NCBI RefSeq assembly: GCF_000379105.1
Contig: NZ_KB900609.1
Location: 1,761,985 to 1,825,984, forward strand
Direction: 5' to 3'
Source: Methylobacterium sp. WSM2598
Lineage (GTDB): Bacteria; Pseudomonadota; Alphaproteobacteria; Rhizobiales; Beijerinckiaceae
DNA: 64,000 bases
A program made the position numbers and the translations under genes. Below the pieces are notes generated by a model. The model was given only the letters and a program-made list of their open reading frames with translations, was not told where the DNA came from and searched no databases. Positions 20,745 through 29,073 of the stretch are shown one piece after another (positions within the stretch are counted from its first letter, which is position 1; every line of letters begins with the position of its first letter).

Positions 20745-20806
20745 CCCCTCATGTAGCGCCGGCGGGCGGCCGGCGCCAGGGGCGAGATGGCGGGCGGGCG
20801 TCCCGC

Positions 20807-21547
20807 TCATGCCAGCCCGGCGAGCGTGCGCCTTGCACGCGCGGTGATCGCCTCGAAGCGGCCTTCGCGGATCTCCGCCTCGGGGGCGAGCCAGGAGCCG
20901 CCGACCGCGACCACGTTCGGCAGCGCCAGCCAGGATTTCGCGTCCGCCTCGGCGATGCCGCCGGTGGGGCAGAAGCGCGCCTGCGGGAAGGGACCGGCGA
21001 GGGCCTTCAGGGCCGCCTGCCCGCCCGCCGGCACGGCGGGGAAGAACTTGGCGATTCGGAACCCCGCCGCCAGCACCTGCATCAGCTCGGAGGGGGTGGC
21101 GACGCCCGGCATGAAGGCGAGGTCGCTCTCCGCGGCGGCCCGCAGCAGGTCCGGCGTGGCGCCCGGGCTGAGGGCGAAGCGGGCGCCGAGCGCCCGGGCC
21201 GCCTCCAGGTCGTCGGGCGTCAGCACCGTGCCGATCCCGACCACGGCGTCCGGCACCTCCGCCATGATCGCCCGCGCGGCGTCGCGGGCGACCGGGGTGC
21301 GCAGGGTGATCTCCAGGGTCCGGATGCCCCCCGCCACCAGGGCCCGGGCGAGGGGGACGGCGTGGGCGAGCTCCGGCACCGTGATCACCGGGATCACGGG
21401 CGACTCGGCCAGCAGGGCTTCGAGGCGGGCTTGGCGGGTCGGCTCTTGGCGGGCCTGATCTTGGCGGGTCGGCTCTTGGCGGGTCGGCTCTTGGCGTGAC
21501 TGATCTTGGCGGGCCTGATCTTCGCGGGATGCGGCGGGACTCGTCAT
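20807..21547 (-). CDS. eda: KDPG/KHG aldolase with repeat-extended N terminus
   Basis: A 246-residue aldolase that splits 2-keto-3-deoxy-6-phosphogluconate to pyruvate and glyceraldehyde-3-phosphate. The (beta/alpha)8 core starts near residue 40; LEITLRTP, the Schiff-base Lys in FRIAKFFPA and PTGGI are the active-site segments. The first 40 residues are extra: a run of five-residue units of the form (D/E)(P/Q)(T/A/S)RQ encoded by a 15-bp tandem repeat. The ATG at 21547 overlaps the stop of kdgK as ATGA. The tail could be a natural extension or recent repeat growth; the catalytic part looks intact. Confidence 0.93.
   Translation of the reverse strand: MTSPAASREDQARQDQSRQEPTRQEPTRQDQARQEPTRQARLEALLAESPVIPVITVPELAHAVPLARALVAGGIRTLEITLRTPVARDAARAIMAEVPDAVVGIGTVLTPDDLEAARALGARFALSPGATPDLLRAAAESDLAFMPGVATPSELMQVLAAGFRIAKFFPAVPAGGQAALKALAGPFPQARFCPTGGIAEADAKSWLALPNVVAVGGSWLAPEAEIREGRFEAITARARRTLAGLA
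21431..21535 (-). repeat. 15-bp tandem repeat inside eda
   Basis: Seven adjacent 15-bp units, all beginning TTGGCG or TTCGCG on the plus strand (TTGGCGGGTCGGCTC or TTGGCGGGCCTGATC), run from 21431 to 21535. The unit length is a multiple of three, so copy-number change keeps the frame and adds or removes five hydrophilic residues from the aldolase N terminus. Confidence 0.9.
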
Positions 21548-22482
21548 GCGGGGGTCTCTCCGGGGGATCGGAAGGGCAGGGCGGGCATCGCGGCGGGCGG
21601 GATGACGGCGCCGCGATGCCCGATCACCGCGCCCGCGAGGCGGTGGCCGCAGGCCGCGGCGTCGGAGGGCGGCAGGCCGGCGAGCCGGGCGGCGATGTAG
21701 CCGGCCGCGAAGCTGTCGCCCGCGGCCGTGGTGTCGACGACGGTCTCGACGGGGCTCGCCGGCACGGTCTCCTCGCGATCCCCGTGCAGGAGCCGCGCCG
21801 CCGGAACGCGGGCGCTCGATTCCTTGAGCACGATCTCGGCCCGGCCGCGGTGGCGCAGCACCTCCGCCTCGCCGGTCTCGCCGTAGAGCCAGTCGAGATC
21901 CTCGACCGAGGCGAAGATCAGGTCGGCGCGGGCCAGCGCGGCCCGGAAGACGGCGCGCGCCTCCTCCCGGTCGGGCCAGCCGCGGGGGCGGTAATTGGTG
22001 TCGAAGGCGACCCGGCCGCCCCGGCCCTGCAGCGCCGCCAGGGTCTCGTCCAGGGCCGCGCGCCCGGCGGGCCCGTAGAGCGACAGGCTGATCCCGGACA
22101 GGTAGACGAGGTCGTAGCCGGCGAGCGCCTCCCGGGTCGCCCCGGCGAGCGGCTCGGTGAACAGGTCGCGGGCCGCGGCGCTGTCGCGCCAGTAGTGGAA
22201 GCTGCGCTCGCCCGCCGCGTCGGTCCGGATGATGTAGAGGCCCGGCATCCGCCCGGGCAGGCGGCGCACGCGGCCGAGGCCGATCCCCTCGCGCGCCCAG
22301 GCTTGCGTCATCTCGTCGCTCCAGGGATCGTCGCCGAGCGCCGTGACATAGTCCACCGTCACGCCGAGCCGGGCGAGGTACAGGGCGGTGTTGAGCGTGT
22401 CGCCCCCGAAGCCGCGGCTGAGCGCACCGTCGGGGCGCTCCGCCAGCTCCACCATGCACTCGCCCAGGCAGGCAACCCTCAT
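21544..22482 (-). CDS. kdgK: 2-keto-3-deoxygluconate kinase, PfkB family
   Basis: A 312-residue sugar kinase making KDPG from 2-keto-3-deoxygluconate and ATP. The N-terminal GECMVELAERPDGA and RGFGGDTLNTALYLARLG form the substrate side, and VDTTAAGDSFAAGYIAA near the C terminus carries the PfkB catalytic Asp and anion hole. It is the first gene of a two-gene unit; its TGA overlaps the eda ATG, so kinase and aldolase are made together and form the lower Entner-Doudoroff route for uronic-acid or gluconate-derived sugars. Confidence 0.92.
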   Translation of the reverse strand: MRVACLGECMVELAERPDGALSRGFGGDTLNTALYLARLGVTVDYVTALGDDPWSDEMTQAWAREGIGLGRVRRLPGRMPGLYIIRTDAAGERSFHYWRDSAAARDLFTEPLAGATREALAGYDLVYLSGISLSLYGPAGRAALDETLAALQGRGGRVAFDTNYRPRGWPDREEARAVFRAALARADLIFASVEDLDWLYGETGEAEVLRHRGRAEIVLKESSARVPAARLLHGDREETVPASPVETVVDTTAAGDSFAAGYIAARLAGLPPSDAAACGHRLAGAVIGHRGAVIPPAAMPALPFRSPGETPA

Positions 22483-22648
22483 CCGACGTCCTCCGGTCCC
22501 GCCCGGCGAGGCCTAAGCCGCCTCGCGGGCTTGTCAACGCTGCGCGGCGTTGCCCGCGTGGGCTCCCACCCGGGCGGGATGCTTGCGCATTCCCTGCGAA
22601 CAAGGCCATAGATGCAGGCCACCTGACCTTACGGGAGCTTCAGACGGC

Positions 22649-22879
22649 ATGCCAACCTTCCGTCTTCGCGTCGCCGCACGCGGCAGGCACGGCACGGTCG
22701 GGCGCGCCTTGCGCGACGTGTCCATCGAGGCGGCGAGCGTCCGCGAGGCCTCGGCCTGCGCGCTCGGCCGGGCCGACGAGTTCTTCTGCGACGAGGCCAA
22801 CCTCGCCTGGCTCACGGACGATGCCGGAAACCTCGTCTGGACCCTCCCGATCGAGGAGGCGGAGCGGGCCGAGGCGTGA
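22649..22879 (+). CDS. Hypothetical protein, 76 aa
   Basis: A small soluble protein beginning MPTFRLRVAARGRHGTVG. The composition (balanced charged and hydrophobic residues, WLTDDAGNLVWTL near the end) looks like a real folded protein. The ATG at 22649 has GGGAG 12 bases upstream. It is divergent from kdgK and followed at 109 bp by a small secreted protein. No family was recognised. Confidence 0.6.
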   Translation: MPTFRLRVAARGRHGTVGRALRDVSIEAASVREASACALGRADEFFCDEANLAWLTDDAGNLVWTLPIEEAERAEA

Positions 22880-22987
22880 CCGTGCGAGCGCCCCGGCGCC
22901 AATCCTGCGCCGCAGCGCCTTTCTGGCGCCGCAATGGGACGGCGAGTGCGGGGAGCGAGCGCTGCCAGGCGCGCCGGACCCTTCCCG

Positions 22988-23329
22988 ATGAGACGATCCC
23001 TCCTCGCCCTCGGTCTCCTGCTGCTGACGGGTCCGGCCCTCGCCGACTGGCGCTACTGCCTCGCCCGGGGGCCGCAGCAGGTCGTGTACGTGTCGCTGCC
23101 GTTCACGACCGTCGACGCGATCGACCGGGTGGGCGCGGCCTTCGCGCACGCCCTCGACGAGGAGCGGCGCGCCCACGAGCCGGTGCAATGCCCGCGGGCC
23201 GACGGGGCCCTGGCCCTGCGGGCCATGCGGCAGGCCGCGCTCCGCTTCAATCGCGAGGAGGGGCAGGCCGTCGTCGAACTCGACTGGACGCCCGAGCGCG
23301 GATCCCGCTCCGCCCAGGCCTCCCGGTGA
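22988..23329 (+). CDS. Hypothetical secreted protein, 113 aa
   Basis: It begins MRRSLLALGLLLLTGPALADW, a clear Sec signal peptide with an ALA-D cleavage site, followed by about 94 residues of a mature periplasmic protein with two Cys (WRYCLARG, VQCPRAD) that could form a disulfide. The ATG at 22988 is preceded only by a weak ribosome site. It lies upstream of glmM on the same strand with a 129-bp gap. No family was recognised. Confidence 0.65.
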   Translation: MRRSLLALGLLLLTGPALADWRYCLARGPQQVVYVSLPFTTVDAIDRVGAAFAHALDEERRAHEPVQCPRADGALALRAMRQAALRFNREEGQAVVELDWTPERGSRSAQASR

Positions 23330-23458
23330 AGGCGGCCGCCGCGCCGCGGTGAATTCCCGTGCCGATTGTGGACGCGGCCATGGCTCGGCTAAGACTCTCG
23401 TCCGGCACCGGCCTTGCGGGGCGCGAACCGGGCCCAGCACGGCACAGGAGGGACGACG

Positions 23459-24799
23459 TTGCGCAAATACTTCGGAACCGACGGCATCCGGGGCCGCGCG
23501 AACGGCGTCATCACCCCGGAACTGGCGCTCAAGGTCGGGCAGGCCGCCGGGTTGCTCTTCCAGCGCGGCGACCATCGCCACCGCGTGGTGATCGGCAAGG
23601 ACACCCGCCTCTCCGGCTACATGATCGAGACCGCGCTCGTCGCGGGCTTCACCTCGGTCGGCATGGACGTGCTGCTGCTCGGGCCGATGCCGACCCCCGC
23701 CGTGGCGATGCTCACCCGCTCGATGCGCGCCGATATCGGGGTGATGATCTCGGCCTCCCACAATCCCTACGAGGATAACGGCATCAAGCTGTTCGGGCCG
23801 GACGGGTTCAAGCTCAGCGACGAGGTCGAGCACGAGATCGAGCGCCTGCTCGACGCCGACCTGCAGAAGCGCCTGTCGGGCTCCGCCGATCTCGGGCGCG
23901 CCAAGCGGATCGAGAGCGTGCACGCGCGCTACATCGAGTTCGCCAAGCGCACCCTGCCGCGCAGCATCACCCTGGAGGGGCTGCGGGTCGTCGTCGACTG
24001 CGCCAACGGCGCCGCCTACCGGGTCGCCCCCGAGACCCTGTGGGAGCTGGGCGCGGAGGTGATCGCCATCGGCACCGAGCCGGACGGGTTCAACATCAAC
24101 CGCGACGTCGGCTCGACGGCCCCCGACGCCCTGGTGCGCAAGGTGCGCGAGCTGCGCGCCGACATCGGCATCGCCCTCGACGGGGACGCCGACCGGGTGC
24201 TCGTCGTGGACGAGAAGGGCCAGCGGGTCGACGGCGACCAGCTGATGGCCGTGGTCGCCCGCTCCTGGAAGGAGGACCAGCGCCTCACCCAGCCCGGCAT
24301 CGTCGCCACGATCATGTCCAATCTCGGCCTCGAGCGCTATCTCGGCGAGCTCGGCCTCGGCCTGGTGCGCACCGCCGTCGGCGACCGCTACGTGCTCGAA
24401 TACATGCGCGAGCACGGTTACAATCTCGGCGGCGAGCAGTCCGGCCACATCATCATGTCCGATTACGCCACGACCGGGGACGGGCTCGTGGCGGCCCTGC
24501 AGCTCCTCACCGTGGTGCAGCGCCAGCAGCGGCCGGTGAGCGAGGTCTGCCACTGCTTCGACCCGCTGCCGCAGGTGCTCAAGAACGTGCGCTACCGGGC
24601 GGGCGAGCCGCTGCGCCAGGATTCCGTCGTCACCGCCATCGAGGGCGCGCGCCAGCGCCTGGGCAATGCCGGGCGGCTGGTGATCCGCCCCTCCGGGACC
24701 GAGCCGGTGATCCGCGTGATGGCCGAGGGCGACAACCGCGACCTCGTGGTCGAAGTCGTCGACGAGGTGGTGGAAGCCCTGCGGCAGGCGGCGGCCTGA
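23459..24799 (+). CDS. glmM: Phosphoglucosamine mutase
   Basis: A 446-residue enzyme that turns glucosamine-6-phosphate into glucosamine-1-phosphate for peptidoglycan and lipopolysaccharide. Motifs run in order: [11 protein letters not shown] at the start, [12 protein letters not shown] with the phosphoserine, DGDADRVL for Mg2+, GGEQSGHII for sugar binding and [12 protein letters not shown] for phosphate. The start is an unusual TTG at 23459, chosen because AGGAGG stands seven bases before it and the next codons match the universal N terminus; the length fits the family exactly. Confidence 0.97.
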   Translation: MRKYFGTDGIRGRANGVITPELALKVGQAAGLLFQRGDHRHRVVIGKDTRLSGYMIETALVAGFTSVGMDVLLLGPMPTPAVAMLTRSMRADIGVMISASHNPYEDNGIKLFGPDGFKLSDEVEHEIERLLDADLQKRLSGSADLGRAKRIESVHARYIEFAKRTLPRSITLEGLRVVVDCANGAAYRVAPETLWELGAEVIAIGTEPDGFNINRDVGSTAPDALVRKVRELRADIGIALDGDADRVLVVDEKGQRVDGDQLMAVVARSWKEDQRLTQPGIVATIMSNLGLERYLGELGLGLVRTAVGDRYVLEYMREHGYNLGGEQSGHIIMSDYATTGDGLVAALQLLTVVQRQQRPVSEVCHCFDPLPQVLKNVRYRAGEPLRQDSVVTAIEGARQRLGNAGRLVIRPSGTEPVIRVMAEGDNRDLVVEVVDEVVEALRQAAA

Positions 24800-24858
24800 G
24801 CGCCGCCCGGCGGCGCGGACACGCGCCGCGTGGAGTGCACCCCTGCAGTAAGCCTAAG

Positions 24859-24872
24859 GTTTAACGTTAAAC
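24859..24872. promoter_or_regulatory. 14-bp palindrome upstream of an outer-membrane protein gene
   Basis: GTTTAACGTTAAAC is a perfect palindrome in the only AT-rich part of the glmM-omp gap, about 90 bp before the ATG. It has two TTAA words but with two-base spacing, not the seven of a CtrA box. It could be an operator of the outer-membrane protein gene. Confidence 0.35.
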
Positions 24873-24960
24873 GTAAGTTTACTTCTTGCGTCGAAAGTCA
24901 TGACGCTATCCCGGAGGGGCCGCCTGAGGTGCAGCACGGCCCTGAGATCAAGGATTCGTC

Positions 24961-25854
24961 ATGGGCCGCTCCAAGCCACGCGCGCTGGCGCGCATCGTCA
25001 CGCTCGCGGCGGGCATCGGCGTGCCGGGCTTCGTCCACGCCGCCGACCTGCTCCCGCCCCCGCCGCCCCCTCCGCCGCCCGTCGAGGTCGGCGGGGGCTG
25101 GTACCTGCGCGGCGATGTCGGCGTCGGCATCACCGACCTGCGGCAGACCATCGCCGAGGACGTCACCGTTCCGGCCAAGCCCTACAAGTACAAGACGATT
25201 CAGGATCACCTCTCCGACCAGTTCTTCATCGGAGCCGGCGTCGGCTACCAGTTCAATCCCTGGCTCCGCGCCGACATCAGCGGCGAGTACCGCTCGCAGG
25301 CGGATTGGCGGTTCGTGTCCAAGGACGTGTCGCCGGGCGTGGGCCCGGGCCAGAACCTGTACAACCGCGACACCGGCAAGCTCTCGACGGTGGTGTCCCT
25401 CGCCAACGTCTACGCCGATCTCGGCACGTGGTACGGCGTGACGCCCTTCATCGGCGCGGGCGTCGGCGTCGCGCACCACATGTTCGGCAGCGTCACGGAC
25501 GAGGGGCTGGGCGACGCGGCGGGCGGGTTCGGCTACGGCCCGTCGAACGCCAAGACCAACCTCGCCTGGGCCGTCCACGCCGGTCTCGGCTACGCGGTCT
25601 CGCCGAACCTGAAGCTCGAACTGGCCTACCGCTACCTGAACATGGGCGAGGCGCGCTCCGGCCGGCTCGACTGCTTCCCCGGCTGCGTGAATCCGCCGCT
25701 CAGCACGGTCTACACGCTCAAGGACATCGAGTCCCACGACATCAAGATCGGCATGCGCTGGATGCTCGGCGGGCCGGTCGTGGCGCCGGTACCGGTCCCG
25801 GTCGCCAGCTTCGAGCCGGCGCCGCCTCCCGGGCCGATCGTCCGCAAGTACTGA
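24961..25854 (+). CDS. Outer-membrane beta-barrel protein (Omp25/porin-like)
   Basis: A 297-residue protein of the Rhizobiales outer-membrane opacity/Omp31 type. A signal peptide ends at VHAAD, then comes a striking polyproline run (DLLPPPPPPPPPVEVGGGWYL), then alternating-strand barrel sequence with YRYLNMG and a C-terminal part ending in a Pro/Val-rich tail. Strong ribosome site AAGGA before the ATG. It shares the DLLPP...WYLRGD layout with the gene at 26056, so the two are probably paralogues by local duplication. Its function may be structural or porin-like. Confidence 0.85.
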   Translation: MGRSKPRALARIVTLAAGIGVPGFVHAADLLPPPPPPPPPVEVGGGWYLRGDVGVGITDLRQTIAEDVTVPAKPYKYKTIQDHLSDQFFIGAGVGYQFNPWLRADISGEYRSQADWRFVSKDVSPGVGPGQNLYNRDTGKLSTVVSLANVYADLGTWYGVTPFIGAGVGVAHHMFGSVTDEGLGDAAGGFGYGPSNAKTNLAWAVHAGLGYAVSPNLKLELAYRYLNMGEARSGRLDCFPGCVNPPLSTVYTLKDIESHDIKIGMRWMLGGPVVAPVPVPVASFEPAPPPGPIVRKY

Positions 25855-25882
25855 GCGAGGATCCGGGCCGGATCATCGCGGT

Positions 25883-25914
25883 CGCGCGGCGCCGTCCTCC
25901 GACGGCGCCGCGCG
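25883..25914. terminator. Strong hairpin after the first barrel gene
   Basis: Arms of 14 bases (CGCGCGGCGCCGTC and its exact complement) flank a CTCC loop, about 30 bp after the stop codon. There is no T-run, so it may act through Rho or as a 3' stabiliser rather than as a classic intrinsic terminator. Confidence 0.5.
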
Positions 25915-25957
25915 TGCTCGTGCGGAAACCGCCGTCACGGCCGGCCCGGACGAGGTC

Positions 25958-25973
25958 GGATTAGGGTTAATCC
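25958..25973. promoter_or_regulatory. Inverted repeat ahead of the second barrel gene
   Basis: GGATTA-GGGT-TAATCC is a 6-4-6 inverted repeat about 80 bp before the ATG of the gene at 26056. It overlaps TTAA-TCCCTCT-CTAA, one base off the CtrA box TTAA-N7-TTAA. The promoter of the gene is probably here. Confidence 0.3.
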
Positions 25974-26055
25974 CTCTCTAACCTTTGTAGTTTACGACAT
26001 TCCGCTGTGGTCCTGACCGCCCTGCCGCGGGCCGCCAGAGGAAGAGGGTGATCGC

Positions 26056-26898
26056 ATGCGTGGATGGCCTGATTGCCGGCCGGTGATGGCGCTGGGCTTC
26101 GTGCTGCTGGGCGCGGCCGCCGCCCAGGCCGCCGACCTGCTCCCGCCCGCCCTGCCGCCCGCGCCTCCCCCGCCGGCGCCGGTCGAGATCGGCGGCAGCT
26201 GGTACCTGCGCGGCGACTTCACGGCGAGCGACTTCAACCGGCCGGGCGACGACACCCTGCCGGGCACGCCGGGCGCCAAGCTGGAGAACCTGCGCCTGGG
26301 CAGCAGCCAGGGCGGCGGCGGCGGCATCGGCTACCGGGTCAACAGCTTCCTGCGGGCGGACTTCACCCTGGACGCGCGCGGGGGCACCCGCTTCCACGAC
26401 ACCAGCTCCCGCACCCGCTACGTCGAGGGCTTCAACGAGGAGGGCGGCAAGCTCGACGTGCTGACCGGCCTGTTCAACGTCTACGCCGACCTCGGCACGT
26501 GGTGGGGCTTCACCCCCTATGTCGGCGCCGGGGTGGGCTTCGCCGAGAAGCGCTTCCACGACGGCTGGACCCAGACCACCTGCCTCACGGTCACCTGCGG
26601 CGACACGCAGCCCACCTACGTGATCGGGCCGCAGACGCGGGACGCCCGCGCGAGCCGGACGATCACGACCTTCGCCTGGGCGGCGATGGCCGGCCTGTCC
26701 TACGATTTCGGCAACGGCCTGAGCCTCGACGCCAGCTACCGCTACCTCGACATCGGCAAGGCGCGGACCGGCTTCGACGCCTATGGCGGCAACACGCGCC
26801 TGAAGGACATCACGGCGAACGAGGTCCGGGTCGGCCTGCGCTGGGCCTTCGGCGCGAAGCCCTTCGGGGATCTCATGGGCCCGCCCGGCGCCTACTGA
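26056..26898 (+). CDS. Outer-membrane beta-barrel protein (porin-like)
   Basis: A 280-residue outer-membrane barrel with a signal peptide ending AAAAQAAD, a polyproline linker (LLPPALPPAPPPPAPVEIGG) and barrel strands such as VYADLGTWWGFTPYVGAGVGF and SYRYLDIG. It closely resembles the protein at 24961 in the linker and in the strand DLGTW.G.TP. Two cysteines (TCLTVTCGD) in an outer loop could pair. Its own stop codon TGA is the first three bases of element A copy 2. Confidence 0.85.
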   Translation: MRGWPDCRPVMALGFVLLGAAAAQAADLLPPALPPAPPPPAPVEIGGSWYLRGDFTASDFNRPGDDTLPGTPGAKLENLRLGSSQGGGGGIGYRVNSFLRADFTLDARGGTRFHDTSSRTRYVEGFNEEGGKLDVLTGLFNVYADLGTWWGFTPYVGAGVGFAEKRFHDGWTQTTCLTVTCGDTQPTYVIGPQTRDARASRTITTFAWAAMAGLSYDFGNGLSLDASYRYLDIGKARTGFDAYGGNTRLKDITANEVRVGLRWAFGAKPFGDLMGPPGAY

Positions 26899-26934
26899 GA
26901 CGGGATCAGCTTGATCGAAGCGGATCCCGTCTCA
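26896..26934. repeat. Element A, copy 2
   Basis: A 39-bp imperfect palindrome whose outer 12 bases (TGAGACGGGATC and complement) match perfectly and whose inner part follows the family pattern GCTT-loop-AAGC. It starts on the TGA stop codon of the barrel gene, so a hairpin would form directly at the end of the reading frame. Confidence 0.85.
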
Positions 26935-26938
26935 GCAA

Positions 26939-26996
26939 GCCCGCGCGGGGCCCGAGCGAAGCCGACATCCGCCATCCCGAAGCGACCGAGCGGATC
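26939..26996 (+). repeat. Element B, copy 2
   Basis: About 58 bp of the second repeat type, following element A by four bases. Signature GAGCGAAGCCGACATCCGCC. It can fold as a stem with ATCCG..ATCCC pairing to the GGGAT..CGGAT counterpart in better-kept copies. Confidence 0.75.
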
Positions 26997-27030
26997 GGGC
27001 ATGGCTCGGGAGATCGATCCGTTCACCGCA

Positions 27031-27066
27031 GAGGCCCGGAGCCCCCGCTCCGGGCCTCTCGCTTTC
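27031..27066 (+). terminator. Probable terminator after the second barrel gene
   Basis: An 11-bp perfect stem (GAGGCCCGGAG/CTCCGGGCCTC) with a six-base loop, followed by TCGCTTTC. The T-run is weak but the stem is strong. It lies before the third barrel gene and separates the two transcripts. Confidence 0.5.
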
Positions 27067-27179
27067 GAGATTGCGGCCGCGAGGAGGTAGTGGCGCAAGA
27101 CTATCTTAAGGTTACCAGCGGATTATGCGGCATCGAGATCCACTACCGAAGCCGACGCACCCGTCGGGGGACCGCCCTC

Positions 27180-28082
27180 ATGCGTATCGTGACCTCAACT
27201 TTGCTCGCGGGATTGTGCGTCTGCGGCCTCACACCGGCGCGCGCGGCCGATCTCGATTTCGCCACGCTGCGCGGCACGAGCTACGACGCGCCCGCGCCGG
27301 CGGGGAACTGGGACGGGTTCTACTTCGGCGGCCATGGCGGCTGGACCAGCACCAGCTTCGGCTTCGGCAGCGTGTTCCAGGCCCCGGTCGCCAATTACCT
27401 GCGTCAGACGAAGTTCGAGTCCGATCTCAACGCCTCGACGCTCCTGCATCCGGGATCGATGCGGCGCGACAGCACGACCTTCGGCGCCTACGTGGGCATC
27501 AACTTCCAGCTCGACGAGTTCGTGGCGGGCGCCGAGCTCGACTACACCCACCTGAGCGCGCGCGGCTGGACCTCGGACGAGATCGGGCGCGCGATCGTCG
27601 GCAGCGACGGCTGGTGGCGCGCCGTCTACCTGACCGGCAATGCGAGCACCCGCATCGACGATTACGCCACGCTGCGCGCCCGCTTCGGCTACGATGCGGG
27701 CAATTTCATGCCCTTCGTCACCGGCGGTTTCGCGATCGGGCGGGCCCAGATCAGCGAGACGATCGGCGTTCAGCCGATCGAGTACGATCAGGCGACCTAC
27801 AAGAGCAATCAGAGTGCGGCGAGGCCTGCTTACGTCAACTATTCCGGCTACAGCAATTTCGATCAGACGAATCCCGGCGCGAGCACTCCGAGCGCGCCCC
27901 ACCTGCTGGTCCGCTCGCGGGAGAAGATCGTGGGCGGCATCGCGGCCGGCGCCGGCATGGAATTCGCCATGACGGCGAACATCCTGCTCCGCGCGGAGTA
28001 CCAGTTCGTCCAGTTCAACGACTTCGACGGGCACAAGGCGAACATCAACACCGTGCGCGGCGGCGCGGCGCTGAAATTCTGA
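27180..28082 (+). CDS. Outer-membrane beta-barrel protein (porin family)
   Basis: A 300-residue outer-membrane protein with signal peptide MRIVTSTLLAGLCVCGLTPA followed by ARA-AD. NWDGFYFGGHGGW after residue 40 is a common opening of OmpA-like barrel domains of Rhizobiales; FVAGAELDYTH and LRAEYQFVQFN are later barrel strands, and the protein ends in Phe (GGAALKF), the usual last residue for Bam-assembled barrels. It lacks the polyproline linker of the two preceding barrel genes and is therefore from another branch of the family. Confidence 0.85.
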   Translation: MRIVTSTLLAGLCVCGLTPARAADLDFATLRGTSYDAPAPAGNWDGFYFGGHGGWTSTSFGFGSVFQAPVANYLRQTKFESDLNASTLLHPGSMRRDSTTFGAYVGINFQLDEFVAGAELDYTHLSARGWTSDEIGRAIVGSDGWWRAVYLTGNASTRIDDYATLRARFGYDAGNFMPFVTGGFAIGRAQISETIGVQPIEYDQATYKSNQSAARPAYVNYSGYSNFDQTNPGASTPSAPHLLVRSREKIVGGIAAGAGMEFAMTANILLRAEYQFVQFNDFDGHKANINTVRGGAALKF

Positions 28083-28158
28083 GTCCCGCCTTGCGGGCGG
28101 GCCCGAACCGTCCCAGTCTCGCGCCCCGCCCGAGGGGGCGAGGCACGGGGTTCGGGCC

Positions 28159-28926
28159 ATGCGGCGTCTCTCCGGCAAGGTCGCGCTCGTCACCGGCGGC
28201 GCCCGCGGGATCGGGCTCGCGACCGCGCGGCGCTTCGCCGAGGAGGGCGCCGCCGCGGTGATCCTCGCCGACATCGACGCCGAGGCCGGCGCCCGGGCCG
28301 CCGCGACGAACCCGGTCTTCCGCTTCGCGCCCCTCGACGTGACGCAGGACGCGGCGTGGCAGGACGCCACCGACGAGGCGGTCGCGCGCGAGGGCGAGCT
28401 CGACGTCGTCGTCAACTGCGCCGGCATCGCGGTCGTGGCGACGATCGAATCCGTGACGCTGGAGCAGTGGCGCCGGGTGCAGGCCGTCAACGTCGACGGC
28501 ACGTTCCTGGGCTGCCGCCACGCGGTCCGGGTGATGAAGCCGCCCGCGGGCCGCGGCGGGGCGATCATCAACCTGTCCTCGGTCTCCGGCATCATCGGCG
28601 GCCACAACCTCGCCGCCTACAACGCCTCCAAGGGGGCGGTGCGCCTGCTGACCAAGTCGGTGGCCCTGCACTGCGCCCGGCAGGGCTACGGGATCCGCTG
28701 CAACTCGATCCATCCGGGCTTCACCGAGACCGACATGCTGCACGACCTCGCGGCGGGCGGGCGGGACCCGGAGGCCCTGCGAGAGCGCCTGCGCGCCTCG
28801 GTTCCCCTCGGCCGCAACGCCCGGGCCGACGAGATCGCCGCGCTCGCCGCCTACCTGGCGGCGGACGAATCCGGCTTCGTCACCGGCGCCGAGCTCGTCA
28901 TCGACGGGGGCGTCACCGCGCAGTGA
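28159..28926 (+). CDS. Short-chain dehydrogenase/reductase
   Basis: A 255-residue classical SDR. The NAD(P) motif is TGGARGIGLA at residues 12-21, an acidic residue pair (ADIDAEAG) after the second strand favours NAD(H), NCAGIA is the structural motif, and the catalytic Ser and Tyr-x-x-x-Lys are NLSSVSG and YNASKGA. The C-terminal GAELVIDGG is typical. The substrate is unknown; 3-beta/20-beta-hydroxysteroid and cyclohexanol type SDRs look similar. It starts 77 bp after the barrel gene and stands alone. Confidence 0.9.
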   Translation: MRRLSGKVALVTGGARGIGLATARRFAEEGAAAVILADIDAEAGARAAATNPVFRFAPLDVTQDAAWQDATDEAVAREGELDVVVNCAGIAVVATIESVTLEQWRRVQAVNVDGTFLGCRHAVRVMKPPAGRGGAIINLSSVSGIIGGHNLAAYNASKGAVRLLTKSVALHCARQGYGIRCNSIHPGFTETDMLHDLAAGGRDPEALRERLRASVPLGRNARADEIAALAAYLAADESGFVTGAELVIDGGVTAQ

Positions 28927-29028
28927 GCCGGAAACCATAACGGGCGATCGCGGGCGCCGCTTAACGCTCCGCTGGCCCGGGCCGGCGATGCTCCGGGCGG
29001 TCCCGGAGACTCCGCCCGCGGGACCCCG

Positions 29029-29070
29029 CCCGTGAGACCTGGCCCGTGAGACCTGGCCCGTGAGACCTCG
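29029..29070 (+). repeat. 14-bp tandem repeat, three units
   Basis: Three adjacent copies of CCCGTGAGACCTGG (last unit CG instead of GG) lie between the SDR gene and the small secreted protein gene, ending four bases before the latter's ATG. They occupy what should be its ribosome-binding region. Confidence 0.85.
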
Positions 29071-29073
29071 CCA

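Noticed and set aside
21431-21535. CRISPR-like array
   Set aside because: Units are 15 bp without spacers and lie inside the eda reading frame. The arrays at 29029 and 45190 also lack spacers.
24859-24872. CtrA box at the TTAA pair upstream of the first barrel gene
   Set aside because: The two TTAA words are separated by two bases, not seven, so I list it only as a palindrome.
26073-28082. One 669-codon frame spanning the second and third barrel genes
   Set aside because: Its first part is a shifted reading of the barrel gene at 26056 and crosses element A and a terminator. The real third gene starts with its own signal peptide at 27180.
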